Below, piece after piece: positions 15,597-26,191 of a stretch of DNA of 64,000 nt. The stretch is from contig NZ_JOIX01000040.1 in NCBI RefSeq assembly GCF_000720175.1, positions 4,048 through 68,047 of the forward strand. Direction: 5' to 3'. This DNA is from Streptomyces sp. NRRL S-337. Lineage in GTDB: Bacteria > Actinomycetota > Actinomycetes > Streptomycetales > Streptomycetaceae. Under the pieces are notes generated by a model that was not told the origin of the DNA, did not search any database, and worked only from the letters and a program-made list of their open reading frames with translations. The position numbers and the translations under genes were made by a program. Position 1 is the stretch's first letter; each line of letters opens with the position of its first letter.

Positions 15597-16980
15597 GGCC
15601 GTCCCCCCGTCACCGTCTCCGCGGCGTCGTCCGGCCCCGGCTCCAGGCGGTCCGGCACCGTCCCGGCCTGGTCGGCGGCGGCCCGCCACAGATCGGCGAG
15701 CGCGTCCCCCGGCGTCACCGGCAGCGCCGTCCAGCCCGCCCGCCGCAGCAGCCGCAGCCGTTCGGCGAGCGGCACCTGGCCGGTGGCGAACCGGATGCCG
15801 CCGGGCCCCCGGCTCCAGGCGTCGCCGTCCAGGACGAACGCGATCGCCGTCCCGCAGCGCCGGCGCATCTGCCCGGCGATCGCCGCCTGTTCGGTGTCCA
15901 GGTCGCCGAGGAAGGCGATCAACAGCCCCTCGCTGCCGCCGCGCAGCACCTCGTACGCCGCCGACAGCCCCTCCTCCTCGGAGTGCTCGACCACGGCGAG
16001 GGTGTCCAGCATGAGGCCGGCGGTGTCGGCGGAGCCGGCGCTCCCCGGGAAACCACCGGCGCCGTCCGGGCACGGGACCGAGCTGCCGGTGTCGGTCAGC
16101 AACCGGACCGCGAAACCGCGCTCCAGCAGATGCACCGCCGTCGAGGCGGCGGCCGACACCGCCCATTCGAAGGCCGAGTCCGGTCCGCCTCCGGGGTGGG
16201 CGAGGTCGCGGGTGTCCAGCAGGACCGTGCAGCGCGCCTTCTGCGGCTGCTCCTCCCTGCGGACCATCAGCTCGCCGTGGCGCGCGGTGGACCGCCAGTG
16301 GATCCGCCGCAGGTCGTCGCCGTGGCGGTAGCCGCGCGGGATGACGTCGTCCTCGCCGGCCAGGGCCGGCGAGCGGTGCCGGCCCTCGCCGTACCCCGCG
16401 GTCTCGCCGGCCAGCCGGACGGCCGGCAGCGGCTCGACCCGGGGCACCACCATCAGCGTGTCGAAGGTCTGGAAGGAGCGGGTCAGCTCGCACATCCCGA
16501 ACGGGTCGGACAGCCGCAGCTGCAGCGGCCCGAGCGGATAGCGGCCGCGCAGGTCCGAGCGGACCCGGTAGGTGACCTCCCGGCGGCCGCCGGCCTCCAC
16601 CCGGTCCAGGACGAAGCGCGGCCGCGGCCCGAGGACGTACGGCACCCGGTCCTGCAGCATCAGCACGCCGGTCGGCAGCCGGGAGACGTTCTCCATCAGC
16701 AGCCGGACCCGGGACTCGGTGCCGGCCGGCACCCGGGCGGGCGAGAGGGCGCGGCTGCCCGCGACGCGGTAGCGGGTGCGGTGCAGGACCAGGACGCACA
16801 CCAGCGGCAGTGCGGTGAGGAGCAGCCCGACCCGCAGCAGGTCCGGCTGCCCGAGCAGATACGAGCACACCGCGGCGGCCACCCCGGCGGCCAGGAACGA
16901 CCGCCCCCGCGTCGTCATCCCCCCGAGCGCCGCCCGCAGCCCACCCGGCTCCGGCGTCCCCTCGCTCCCCCCTCCGCTCA

Positions 16981-16981
<1 letters not shown>
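15593..16981 (-). CDS. DUF58 domain protein (MoxR partner)
   Basis: The 462-residue protein has two N-terminal membrane helices (about residues 25-65), a beta-rich middle, and the DUF58 signature with IPRGYRHGDDLRRIHWRSTARHG (about 255-277). A von Willebrand A-like fold (VLLDTRDLAH, an incomplete metal site) follows. DUF58 proteins work with MoxR ATPases as a chaperone-like pair. The ATG at 16981 shares one base with the MoxR stop (TGATG), so translation is coupled; GTG 16984 is an alternative. The stop overlaps the 29-codon frame. The target may be the TgpA transglutaminase encoded downstream. Confidence 0.9.
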
Positions 16982-18000
<1,019 letters not shown>

Positions 18001-18199
18001 TCGGCCCTCCTCGGCCCTGTGCCACGGGCCGACACCCCCTTGTGCGGAACCGGCCCACCCCGAAAATGCGCGCCGGGCCGGCCACCGCCGGCACGACGTC
18101 ACCTACGCATTCTTGCCGCCCGCGCGCTCCGGCGTCATGACCTGTGGATAACTCACCACCTCGTGCCCCGGCGTTCCGGGCGAACCCGGCGATTCCGGC

Positions 18200-18231
18200 G
18201 CGGGCCGGCCCGGAAAACCGGGCCGGCCCGC
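18200..18231 (-). terminator. Terminator hairpin after the carbonic anhydrase gene
   Basis: GCGGGCCGGCCCGG (18200-18213) and its complement (18218-18231) pair over 14 bp with an AAAA loop. It begins 11 bases after the carbonic anhydrase stop on the minus strand. Confidence 0.7.
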
Positions 18232-18242
18232 ACTCCGGACGG

Positions 18243-18803
18243 TCAGTCCTGGGGGTCGATCTCCCGCAGCAGACCCGTCGTGACGTCGAAGACGAAGCCG
18301 CGCACGTCGTCGGTGTGCAGCAGGAAGGGCGAGGTGCGCACCCGCTGCATGGACTGCCGGACGTCCTCGTCGAGGTCCTTGAACGCCTCGACCGCCCAGG
18401 TCGGGCGCTGGCCGACCTCGGCCGCGAGCTCGTGGCGGAAGTCCTCGGTCAGATTGAGCAGTCCGCACCCGGTGTGGTGGATGAGGACGACGGAGCGGGT
18501 GCCGAGCGCCCGCTGGCTGATGGTCAGGGAGCGGATGATGTCGTCGGTGACCACACCACCGGCATTGCGGATGGTGTGGCAGTCGCCGAGCTCCAGGCCG
18601 AGCGCGGCGTGCAGGTCGATACGGGCGTCCATACAGGCCACGACGGCGACCTTGAGGACGGGCCGGGCGTCCATGCCGGGATCGGTGAAGTCGGCGGCAT
18701 AGCGCTGGTTGGCCTCGACCAGACGGTCGGTGACCGTGCCGCCGGAGCGCACGGCCGCACTGTCGAGGGACGGGGACGACGGCTGCGATGCAGGTATGGG
18801 CAT
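18243..18803 (-). CDS. Beta-class carbonic anhydrase
   Basis: The 186-residue enzyme interconverts CO2 and bicarbonate. Zinc ligands and the Asp-Arg dyad are visible: Cys57, Asp59 and Arg61 in ACMDAR, and His110 and Cys113 in HHTGCG. The RNAGG motif (residues 79-83) is also present. The length is typical of the small actinobacterial type. ATG 18803 is used; it follows GGTGAATGC on the coding strand. The 20 N-terminal residues are Ser/Pro-rich and disordered. The gene diverges from the dcw cluster, with about 425 bp between the starts. Confidence 0.93.
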   Translation of the reverse strand: MPIPASQPSSPSLDSAAVRSGGTVTDRLVEANQRYAADFTDPGMDARPVLKVAVVACMDARIDLHAALGLELGDCHTIRNAGGVVTDDIIRSLTISQRALGTRSVVLIHHTGCGLLNLTEDFRHELAAEVGQRPTWAVEAFKDLDEDVRQSMQRVRTSPFLLHTDDVRGFVFDVTTGLLREIDPQD

Positions 18804-18976
18804 GCATTCACCGTAATAGTCACTGGGCGTTCCGGCGCCGTGGGAGGCCGGGCATAGGGGGCAACGTCACCCCTTGTGAGGTAATCCACAGCTCCGACCG
18901 GGCAGCCGCCACACGGGTGAAAAGCCCGCCGGGACGGCCCCGGCGAACCCGTCGCGGGACGCGCGGAACCAGTTGA

Positions 18977-19004
18977 TTGACCGGGGCAGCCGGTGGACTA
19001 AAGT
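18977..19004 (+). promoter_or_regulatory. Candidate dcw (rsmH) promoter
   Basis: TTGACC (18977-18982) and TAAAGT (18999-19004) with a 16-bp spacer fit a vegetative promoter. Transcription would start near 19011, leaving a leader of about 220 nt before rsmH. Confidence 0.6.
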
Positions 19005-19016
19005 GGCGCGAAGTGG
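19000..19016 (+). repeat. AAGTGG direct repeats over the dcw promoter
   Basis: AAGTGG occurs at 19001-19006 and 19011-19016, exactly 10 bp apart, the first overlapping the -10 box. A-rich GTGG repeats at helical spacing resemble MraZ boxes known from other bacteria. Confidence 0.45.
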
Positions 19017-19229
19017 GAGGCGTGACGCTCTCCTTGGATACCGAATTCCTCGCGTGCGCGCATCGTACGTACGGCTCGGCCTCCTCCCGCTCCCATGGAC
19101 TTCCGACGTCACTTCCCCGTCGCCGGAGGGCCACTTCCCCTTCAGAGCGGGCGGGGACCAAGCGGTACGTGCGGCATCCCCCAGCCAGCGGCCGGGGACC
19201 CACCTGCCGCCCACCCCATCGGAAGGCGC

Positions 19230-20231
19230 ATGAGTAATACCCGCCACGTACCCGTCATGCTCCAGCGGTGTCTGGACATGCTCGCCCCTGCGCTCGCCGA
19301 GCCCGGCGCGGTCGTCGTCGACTGCACCCTCGGCCTCGGAGGGCACAGCGAGGCGCTGCTCACGGCCTTCCCGGCGGTCCGGCTGATCGCCCTCGACCGC
19401 GACCCGGCCGCCCTGAAGCTCGCCGGTGAACGTCTCGCCCCCTACGGCGACCGCGCCACCCTGGTGCACGCCGTCTACGACGAGCTCCCCGAGGTGCTCG
19501 CCCGGCTCGGCGTCCCCCGGGTCCAGGGCGTGCTCTTCGACCTCGGCGTCTCCTCCATGCAGCTCGACGAGGCCGACCGCGGCTTCGCGTACGCCCAGGA
19601 CGCCCCGCTGGACATGCGCATGGACCAGACCACCGGCATCAGCGCGGCGGAGGTCCTCAACACCTACCCGCCCGGGGAGCTGGTGCGGATCCTGCGCACC
19701 TACGGCGAGGAGAAGCAGGCCAAGCGCATCGTCTCGGCCATCGTCCGCGAGCGCGCCAAGGAACCCTTCACGAACAGCGCGCGGCTGGTCGAGCTGATCC
19801 GGGACGCGCTCCCGCAGGCCGCCAAGCGCACCGGCGGCAACCCCGCCAAGCGCACCTTCCAGGCCCTGCGCATCGAGGTCAACGGCGAACTCGCCTGCGT
19901 GGAGCGGGCCGTCCCGGCCGCCGTGGACGCGCTCGCGGTCGGCGGCCGGATCGCCGTGCTCTCGTACCACTCCCTGGAGGACCGGCTGGTCAAGCAGGTC
20001 TTCGCGGCCGGCGCCACCAGCACCGCACCGCCCGGCCTGCCGGTCGTGCCGGAGCAGTACCAGCCCCGGCTGAAGCTGCTCACCCGCGGCGCCGAACTCC
20101 CCACGGAGGAGGAGATCGCGGAGAACCGCCGGGCCGCCCCCGCCCGGCTGCGCGGCGCGGAGCGCATCCGCGAGAACGTCGGGGACGGCAGGAACGGCAG
20201 GAACACCCACCACCCGGTGGGCACCCCGTGA
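19230..20231 (+). CDS. rsmH: 16S rRNA m4C1402 methyltransferase
   Basis: RsmH (MraW) methylates the N4 position of C1402 in 16S rRNA and is the usual first gene of dcw clusters. The 333-residue protein carries the SAM motif [31 protein letters not shown], the insert [22 protein letters not shown], and [11 protein letters not shown] near the C-terminus. The ATG at 19230 follows GGAAGG; 45 further upstream codons are open but lie in the presumed leader. Its stop overlaps the ftsL start as GTGA. Confidence 0.96.
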   Translation: MSNTRHVPVMLQRCLDMLAPALAEPGAVVVDCTLGLGGHSEALLTAFPAVRLIALDRDPAALKLAGERLAPYGDRATLVHAVYDELPEVLARLGVPRVQGVLFDLGVSSMQLDEADRGFAYAQDAPLDMRMDQTTGISAAEVLNTYPPGELVRILRTYGEEKQAKRIVSAIVRERAKEPFTNSARLVELIRDALPQAAKRTGGNPAKRTFQALRIEVNGELACVERAVPAAVDALAVGGRIAVLSYHSLEDRLVKQVFAAGATSTAPPGLPVVPEQYQPRLKLLTRGAELPTEEEIAENRRAAPARLRGAERIRENVGDGRNGRNTHHPVGTP

Positions 20232-20881
20232 GAAGCCAGGGGCGGCCGCGCGGCGCGCAGAAACGGCTCTCCGCGCTGTTCCCGGCCGCCCCGGCCGCCC
20301 CCGGCACCGCGGCGCGCACCCCGTTCGTCCTCCTCATCGTGGTCCTCCTCGGCTCCGGGCTGATCACCCTGCTGCTGCTCAACTCCGCGCTCAACCAAGG
20401 GTCGTTCGAGCTGAGCCGGCTGGAGAAGAAGACCGACGAGCTGACCGACGAGCAGCAGGCGCTGCAGCAGGAGGTGGACGGCTACTCCGCACCGGGCGCC
20501 CTGGAGCGGCGCGCCCGGCAGCTCGGGATGGTGCCCGGCGGCGCTCCGGCGTTCCTGCTCCCGGACGGCACGGTCCGCGGCAAGCCAGGTGTGGCCGGTG
20601 CCGACGGCGCGCCGCTGAGCACCTCGGCCGAGCCGTCCGCGTCCGCCCTCCTGGGCACCACCGCGCGCGGGCCGGCCGCCCCGCGCGTCCCCGCGACCGC
20701 ACCGGTCGTCGCGCCGTCCGTCGAGCCGCCGGTCCCGGCCGGCTCCGGGACGCTCGGCCCGCAGAGCACCCCGGCTCCCGCTGCGTCCCCGGCCCCCGCC
20801 CCCGCGCGCGTCCCCGCCCGGGCCGCCGCCCGCCCCTCCGGCTCCGGGCCCGCCCCCGCCCCGACGACCCCCGGCAGGTGA
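20228..20881 (+). CDS. ftsL: Cell division protein FtsL
   Basis: The 217-residue bitopic membrane protein has a short basic N-terminus, one membrane helix (about residues 31-52, [20 protein letters not shown]), then a heptad coiled coil (about 58-80, [20 protein letters not shown]). A Pro/Ala/Ser-rich tail of about 120 residues is longer than in most FtsL proteins and probably disordered. FtsL works with DivIC and FtsQ to activate FtsW-FtsI at the septum. GTG 20228 overlaps the rsmH stop (GTGA). Recognition rests on topology and position between rsmH and ftsI. Confidence 0.88.
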   Translation: MRSQGRPRGAQKRLSALFPAAPAAPGTAARTPFVLLIVVLLGSGLITLLLLNSALNQGSFELSRLEKKTDELTDEQQALQQEVDGYSAPGALERRARQLGMVPGGAPAFLLPDGTVRGKPGVAGADGAPLSTSAEPSASALLGTTARGPAAPRVPATAPVVAPSVEPPVPAGSGTLGPQSTPAPAASPAPAPARVPARAAARPSGSGPAPAPTTPGR

Positions 20882-20888
20882 CCGCGGT

Positions 20889-22892
20889 ATGACCGAGCCC
20901 AGGGACCCCCGCCGGGTTCCGCGCCCCGCCCGGCGCGGCGGTCAGCCCCAGGACCGCACCGGCCGCCCGCCCGCCGCCCGGCGCCCCGCGCCGCGGCCCG
21001 GCGCGCCCCGCCCGGCCGCCCGCCGCCCCGCCCCGGCCCGGCTCGGCTCCGGCCCTCAGGCGCTCCGCCTCGGCAGCCCGCGCCCCCGGCTCCGCCTGGT
21101 CTCCCTCGGGCTCACGCTGATCATGCTGGTCTTCGTCGTACGGCTCTTCCAGGTGCAGGCCGTCGACGCCGGGGCGTTCGCCGCCCGGGCCAACGAGAAC
21201 CGCTACGTCCCGGTCAAGCTGGCCGCCGAGCGCGGCGACCTCACCGACCGCAACGGCGTGGCGCTGGCCACCTCCGTGGACGCGTACGACATCACCGCCG
21301 ACCCCAGCCTGCTGGCGCCCGCCAAGACCAAGATCCGCGACGCCCCGCAGCAGGCCGCCGCGTTGCTCGCGCCGATCCTGCACCTCGACAAGGCCGCGCT
21401 CACCGAGAAGCTCGACCGGCCCGGCTCCCGCTACGTGCTGCTCGCCCGGCAGCAGACCCCCCAGGTGTGGAAGCGGATCAAGGACCTCCGCAAGACCCTC
21501 GACGCCCGGGCGGCCGCCGCCCCCAAGAGCGCGCCCCGCCCCGACGTCCTGGTCGGGATCTTCGCCGACAAACACAGCAGGCGCGTCTACCCCAACAAGG
21601 ACCTCGCCTCCGGCGTCCTGGGCTTCGTCAACAGCGTCGGCAAGGGCGGCGGCGGCCTGGAGGCCCGGCTCGAGACACAGCTCGCCGGCAAGGACGGCAA
21701 GCTCGTCTACGCCCAGTCCGGCGGCCGCAGGGTGCCCACCGCCGCCACCCAGGAGCACCCCGCCGTCCCCGGCGCCGACATGGAGCTCACCCTCGACCGC
21801 GACATCCAGTGGGCGGCCCAGCAGGCCATCACCAAACAGGTGGCGAAGTCCGGGGCCGACCGCGGCTACGTCGTCGTCCAGGACACCCGCACCGGCGAGA
21901 TCCTGGCACTGGCCAACGCTCCCGCCTTCGATCCCAACGACATCACCAAGGCGGAGCCGGAGGCGCTCGGCAACGCCGCGCTGTCCGACGCGTTCGAACC
22001 GGGCTCCACCAGCAAGCTGATGTCGATGGCCGCCGTACTGGAGGAGGGGGTCGCCACCCCGTCGACCCGGGTCACCGTCCCCAACCGGCTGCACCGCGGC
22101 GACCGGCTCTTCGCCGACGACGTCGACCACGAGACCTGGCACCTCACGCTCAACGGCGTGCTCGCCAAGTCCAGCAACATCGGCACCATCCTCGCGGCCG
22201 GCCAGCTCGGCCGGACCCAGCCCGAGGCCAACCGGGTCCTCTACTCCTACCTGCGCAAATTCGGCATCGGCCGGCCGACCGGGCTGGACTTCCCGGGCGA
22301 GACCGACGGCATCCTGGCCAAGCCGCAGGCATGGAACACCTCACAGCAGTACACGATCCCCTTCGGCCAGGGGCTGTCCCTCAACGCCGTACAGGCCGCC
22401 TCGGTCTACTCCACCATCGCCAACGGCGGCGAGCGGATCGCCCCCACCCTCGTCCGCGGCAGCACCGGGCCCGACGGCCGCTTCGTCCCGGCGCCCAAGC
22501 CCGCGAAGACCCGCGTGGTCAGCCAGAAGACGGCCCGCACCCTCGCCACCATGCTGGAGTCGGTGGTCGACGACGAGGAGGGCACCGGCGCGAAGGCGAA
22601 GATCGACGGCTACCGGGTCGGCGGCAAGACCGGCACCTCCAACCGGGTGGACCCCAAAACCGGCCGCTACCACGGCTACACCGCGTCCTTCGCCGGGTTC
22701 GCCCCCGCGGACAAACCGCGCATCACGGTCTATTGCGCCGTGCAGAACCCGACCAAGGGCAGCTACTTCGGCGGCCAGGTCTGCGGCCCGATCTACCAGC
22801 AGGTCATGGCCTTCGCGCTGAAGACCCTCCAGGTACCGCCGACCGGCGCCGAGCCCCCGCGCCTGCCGGTCACCTTCAGGCCAGGCCAATGA
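20889..22892 (+). CDS. ftsI: Septal transpeptidase FtsI (class B PBP)
   Basis: FtsI crosslinks septal peptidoglycan in complex with FtsW. The 667-residue protein has a very basic Pro/Arg-rich cytoplasmic tail (residues 1-65), one membrane helix (about 71-92), the PBP dimer domain, and a transpeptidase domain. Active-site motifs are Ser373-Thr-Ser-Lys376 (EPGSTSK), Ser428-Ser-Asn430 (KSSNIG) and Lys580-Thr-Gly582 (GGKTGTS). The ATG at 20889 follows AGGTGACC, 7 bp after ftsL. No PASTA domain is seen. Confidence 0.96.
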   Translation: MTEPRDPRRVPRPARRGGQPQDRTGRPPAARRPAPRPGAPRPAARRPAPARLGSGPQALRLGSPRPRLRLVSLGLTLIMLVFVVRLFQVQAVDAGAFAARANENRYVPVKLAAERGDLTDRNGVALATSVDAYDITADPSLLAPAKTKIRDAPQQAAALLAPILHLDKAALTEKLDRPGSRYVLLARQQTPQVWKRIKDLRKTLDARAAAAPKSAPRPDVLVGIFADKHSRRVYPNKDLASGVLGFVNSVGKGGGGLEARLETQLAGKDGKLVYAQSGGRRVPTAATQEHPAVPGADMELTLDRDIQWAAQQAITKQVAKSGADRGYVVVQDTRTGEILALANAPAFDPNDITKAEPEALGNAALSDAFEPGSTSKLMSMAAVLEEGVATPSTRVTVPNRLHRGDRLFADDVDHETWHLTLNGVLAKSSNIGTILAAGQLGRTQPEANRVLYSYLRKFGIGRPTGLDFPGETDGILAKPQAWNTSQQYTIPFGQGLSLNAVQAASVYSTIANGGERIAPTLVRGSTGPDGRFVPAPKPAKTRVVSQKTARTLATMLESVVDDEEGTGAKAKIDGYRVGGKTGTSNRVDPKTGRYHGYTASFAGFAPADKPRITVYCAVQNPTKGSYFGGQVCGPIYQQVMAFALKTLQVPPTGAEPPRLPVTFRPGQ

Positions 22893-22910
22893 AATCGAGG
22901 CAATCCCGCC

Positions 22911-24686
22911 GTGACGACCATCACCCCCGACGGCCTCCCCGAGCCCGCCGACCGCGCCCCCACACGGCCCTCACTTCGCCCCGGGCCCGATCGGCCCGGT
23001 ACGCTCACCGCCGTGTCACAAGCTGATCAGTCCCCGAACGCCCCGCACGCTCAGAAGGGTGGCCCCGGTACGTACCCGGGAGCGCCGCGCCCTGACCACG
23101 TCCGCCCCACCCCCCTGGCGGACCTCGCCGAGCAGCTGGGAACCCCGGCGCTTGCACCCGAGTATCCCGGTGCAGGCACCGGCTCCACCGGAGCGGCTGA
23201 CGCCGCGCAGCCCGTTTACGTCACCGGCATCACGCACGACTCCCGGGCGGTCCGTCCCGGCGACGTCTACGCCGCGCTGCCCGGCGCCCGGCTGCACGGT
23301 GCCGACTTCGTCGCCCAGGCCGCCGACCTCGGCGCCGCGGCGATCCTGACCGACCCGTCCGGTGCCGACCGCGCGGCCGCGACCGGCCTGCCGGTCCTCG
23401 TCGTCGACAACCCGCGCGGACGGATGGGCGCCCTGGCCGTCTCCATCTACGGCGCGCCGGGCGAGGACCTGCTCCAGATCGGCATCACCGGCACCTCCGG
23501 CAAGACCACCACCGCGTACCTCATCGAGGGCGGACTGCGCGCCGCCGCGGCCAAGCGCCCCGACGGCGGGCTGACCGGTCTGATCGGCACCGTGGAGACC
23601 CGGATCGGCGACGAGCGGATCAAGTCCGAGCGCACCACCCCGGAGGCCACCGACCTGCAGGCGCTGTTCGCCGTGATGCGCGAGCGCGGCGTCCGCGCCC
23701 TCGCCATGGAGGTCTCCAGCCACGCCCTGGTCCTCGGCCGGGTCGACGGCTGCGTCTTCGACGTCGCGATCTTCAACAACCTCAGCCCGGAGCACATGGA
23801 GTTCCACTCCGGGATGGAGGACTACTTCCAGGCCAAGGCCCAGCTGTTCACCAAGGCCCGCAGCCGGGCCGGCGTGGTCAACCTCGACGACGAGTACGGC
23901 CGGCGGCTGGCCGAGGGCGAATCCGAGGTCCCGGTCACCACCTTCTCCGCCGAGGGCCACCCGGACGCCGACTGGCGCGCCTCCGACGTCGAGGTCGGCG
24001 CGCTCGGCTCCACCTTCACCGTGCACGGCCCCGACGGGCAGACGCTGCGCGCCGCCTCCCCGATCGCCGGCCCGTTCAACGTGGCCAACGCGCTCGCCGC
24101 GATCACCGCGCTGGTCGTCGCCGGCATCGACCCGCAGACCGCGGCCGACGGCGTCGCCGCGGTGCCCGGCGTCCCCGGCCGCCTGGAGCGCGTCGACGCC
24201 GGCCAGCCGTACCTGGCGGTGGTCGACTACGCCCACAAGACCGACGCCGTCGAGTCGGTCCTGCGCGCGCTGCGCAAGGTCACCGACGGCAAGCTGCACG
24301 CCGTCCTCGGCTGCGGCGGCGACCGCGACCCGCACAAGCGCGCCCCCATGGGCGCCGCGGTCGCCCGCCTCGCCGACACGGCCATCCTGACCTCCGACAA
24401 CCCGCGCGGCGAGGACCCGCTCGCGATCCTCGCCACCATGCTGGCGGGCGCCGCGGAGGTGCCGATCCACGAACGCGGCACGGTGCTGGTGGAAGAAGAG
24501 CGGGCCGCCGCCATCGCCGCCGCCGTCGCCCGCGCCGAGCCCGGCGACACCGTGATCGTCGCGGGCAAGGGCCATGAGCAGGGCCAGGACATCGCCGGAG
24601 TGGTACGCCCCTTCGACGACCGTCAGGTGCTGCGCGAGGCCATCGAGGCTTCCTTGACGTCACCGCACCCGAAACACCAGGGATGA
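22911..24686 (+). CDS. murE: UDP-MurNAc-dipeptide:diaminopimelate ligase
   Basis: MurE adds the third amino acid to UDP-MurNAc-L-Ala-D-Glu. The ATP site GITGTSGKTTT (residues 191-200), the carbamylated-Lys region and HKTD are present. The specificity motif Asp496-Asn-Pro-Arg499 marks a diaminopimelate-adding enzyme; streptomycetes use LL-Dap. The 591 residues include an N-terminal extension of about 65 Pro-rich residues. GTG 22911 lies 18 bp after ftsI. An in-frame GTG at 23013 has TACGCT seven bases upstream and could be an alternative leaderless start that would remove 34 residues. Confidence 0.95.
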   Translation: MTTITPDGLPEPADRAPTRPSLRPGPDRPGTLTAVSQADQSPNAPHAQKGGPGTYPGAPRPDHVRPTPLADLAEQLGTPALAPEYPGAGTGSTGAADAAQPVYVTGITHDSRAVRPGDVYAALPGARLHGADFVAQAADLGAAAILTDPSGADRAAATGLPVLVVDNPRGRMGALAVSIYGAPGEDLLQIGITGTSGKTTTAYLIEGGLRAAAAKRPDGGLTGLIGTVETRIGDERIKSERTTPEATDLQALFAVMRERGVRALAMEVSSHALVLGRVDGCVFDVAIFNNLSPEHMEFHSGMEDYFQAKAQLFTKARSRAGVVNLDDEYGRRLAEGESEVPVTTFSAEGHPDADWRASDVEVGALGSTFTVHGPDGQTLRAASPIAGPFNVANALAAITALVVAGIDPQTAADGVAAVPGVPGRLERVDAGQPYLAVVDYAHKTDAVESVLRALRKVTDGKLHAVLGCGGDRDPHKRAPMGAAVARLADTAILTSDNPRGEDPLAILATMLAGAAEVPIHERGTVLVEEERAAAIAAAVARAEPGDTVIVAGKGHEQGQDIAGVVRPFDDRQVLREAIEASLTSPHPKHQG

Positions 24687-24695
24687 CACTCCGCC

Positions 24696-24752
24696 ATGCG
24701 CGCACAACCGATTCGCCGTCACCGACCGCCGTTCGCCGGGGGTGACCTGTGA
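24696..24752 (+). CDS. 18-residue open frame coupled to murF
   Basis: ATG 24696 begins nine bases after the murE stop and opens 18 codons ([18 protein letters not shown]). The TGA overlaps the murF GTG in a GTGA junction. GGGATGA lies upstream at a plausible distance. It may carry ribosomes from murE to murF, since murF itself has only a weak G-rich site inside this frame. Coding for a functional peptide is not shown. Confidence 0.35.
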   Translation: MRAQPIRRHRPPFAGGDL

Positions 24753-26191
24753 TCTCCCTGTCCCTCGCAGAGATCGCGAGCATCGTCGGCGGGCAGCAGT
24801 ACGACATACCGGACGCCGACCGTCAGGTCACCGGACCGGTCGTTGCCGACTCCCGGGCGGTCCGCCCCGGCGGCCTGTTCGTGGCCTTCGCCGGGGAACG
24901 CGTCGACGGCCATGACTTCGCCCGCGGCGCCGTCGAGGCCGGCGCGGTGGCCGTACTGGCCGCCCGCCCGCTCGGCGTCCCGGCGATCGTCGTGCACGAC
25001 GTCACCGCCGCGCTCGGCGCACTCGCCCGCGCCGTCGTCGAGCGGCTGGGCACCACCGTCGTGGGCCTGACCGGCTCGGCCGGCAAGACCAGCACCAAGG
25101 ACCTGATCGCCCAGCTGCTGCAGCGGCACGGCCCGACCGTCTGGCCCGAGGGCAACCTCAACAACGAGATCGGGCTGCCGCTGACCGCGCTGCGCGCCGA
25201 TGCGACGACCCGTCACCTCGTGCTGGAGATGGGCGCCCGCGGCGTCGGCCACATCCGCTACCTCGCCGCGCTGACCCCGCCCCGGATCGGCGTGGTGCTC
25301 AACGTCGGCTCCGCGCACATCGGCGAGTTCGGCGGCCGTGCGCAGATCGCGGAGGCGAAGGGCGAACTCGTCGAGGCGCTGCCGGCCGCCGAGGACGGCG
25401 GGATCGCGGTGCTGAACGCCGACGACCCCTACGTCCGCGCCATGGCGGCTCGCACCAAGGCCCGCACGGTGCTGTTCGGCGAGGCCGAGGACGCCGCCGT
25501 ACGCGCCGAGAATGTCCGGCTCACGGAGCTCGGACAGCCCGCCTTCACGCTTCACACACCCTCCGGGTGCAGCGATGTGACCATGCGGCTGTACGGTGAG
25601 CACCACGTGTCGAACGCGCTCGCCGCGGCCGCCGTCGCCCATGAGTTGGGCATGCCCGTAGACGAGATCGCCACCGCGCTCTCCGAAGCCGGCACGCTCT
25701 CCCGCTGGCGCATGGAGGTCACCGAGCGCGCGGACGGCGTGACGGTCGTCAACGACGCCTACAACGCGAACCCCGAGTCCATGCGAGCGGCGCTGCGTGC
25801 GCTGGTCGCGATGGGCGCCGCCGCCAAGGCGAAGGGTGCTCGTACGTGGGCGGTGCTCGGTGAGATGGCCGAGCTCGGCGAGGAGTCACTCGCCGAACAC
25901 GACGCGGTCGGGCGGCTGGTCGTCCGGCTCAACGTCAGCAAGCTCGTGGCGGTCGGCGGCAGGGAAGCGGCCTGGCTCGACATGGGCGCCAAGAACGAGG
26001 GTTCGTGGGGTGAGGAGTCGGTGCACGTGTCCGACGCGCGGGCGGCGGTCGACCTGTTGCGCAGCGAGCTGCGGCCGGGAGACGTCGTGCTGGTGAAGGC
26101 GTCCAGGTCGGTGGGGTTGGAGCGGGTGGCCGCAGCACTGCTGGATGACGCAGGGCTTTCGGGCGCCGAGGGTGGAGCCGCGACCCGATGA
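24749..26191 (+). CDS. murF: UDP-MurNAc-tripeptide:D-Ala-D-Ala ligase
   Basis: MurF adds D-Ala-D-Ala to UDP-MurNAc-tripeptide, finishing the cytoplasmic precursor. The 480-residue enzyme has the three Mur-ligase domains: an N-terminal UDP-binding domain with [14 protein letters not shown], the ATP site [13 protein letters not shown] (residues 106-118), [13 protein letters not shown], and a C-terminal domain with [16 protein letters not shown] 24749 is chosen; its stop overlaps mraY as ATGA. A short open frame overlaps the start. Confidence 0.96.
   Translation: MISLSLAEIASIVGGQQYDIPDADRQVTGPVVADSRAVRPGGLFVAFAGERVDGHDFARGAVEAGAVAVLAARPLGVPAIVVHDVTAALGALARAVVERLGTTVVGLTGSAGKTSTKDLIAQLLQRHGPTVWPEGNLNNEIGLPLTALRADATTRHLVLEMGARGVGHIRYLAALTPPRIGVVLNVGSAHIGEFGGRAQIAEAKGELVEALPAAEDGGIAVLNADDPYVRAMAARTKARTVLFGEAEDAAVRAENVRLTELGQPAFTLHTPSGCSDVTMRLYGEHHVSNALAAAAVAHELGMPVDEIATALSEAGTLSRWRMEVTERADGVTVVNDAYNANPESMRAALRALVAMGAAAKAKGARTWAVLGEMAELGEESLAEHDAVGRLVVRLNVSKLVAVGGREAAWLDMGAKNEGSWGEESVHVSDARAAVDLLRSELRPGDVVLVKASRSVGLERVAAALLDDAGLSGAEGGAATR

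Larger units (their letters stand above)
18804..19229. promoter_or_regulatory. Divergent regulatory region before the dcw cluster
   Basis: This gap of 426 bp holds the likely rsmH promoter (18977-19004) and a leader of about 220 nt. Open frames of 86 codons in the leader overlap in several phases and lack a ribosome site, so I do not call a gene. No mraZ-like sequence is present, although mraZ precedes rsmH in many other bacteria. Confidence 0.6.

Noticed and set aside
18973..19233. 86-codon frames in the leader of the dcw cluster as a mraZ-like gene
   Set aside because: No MraZ motif, no ribosome site, and several competing frames of the same size.
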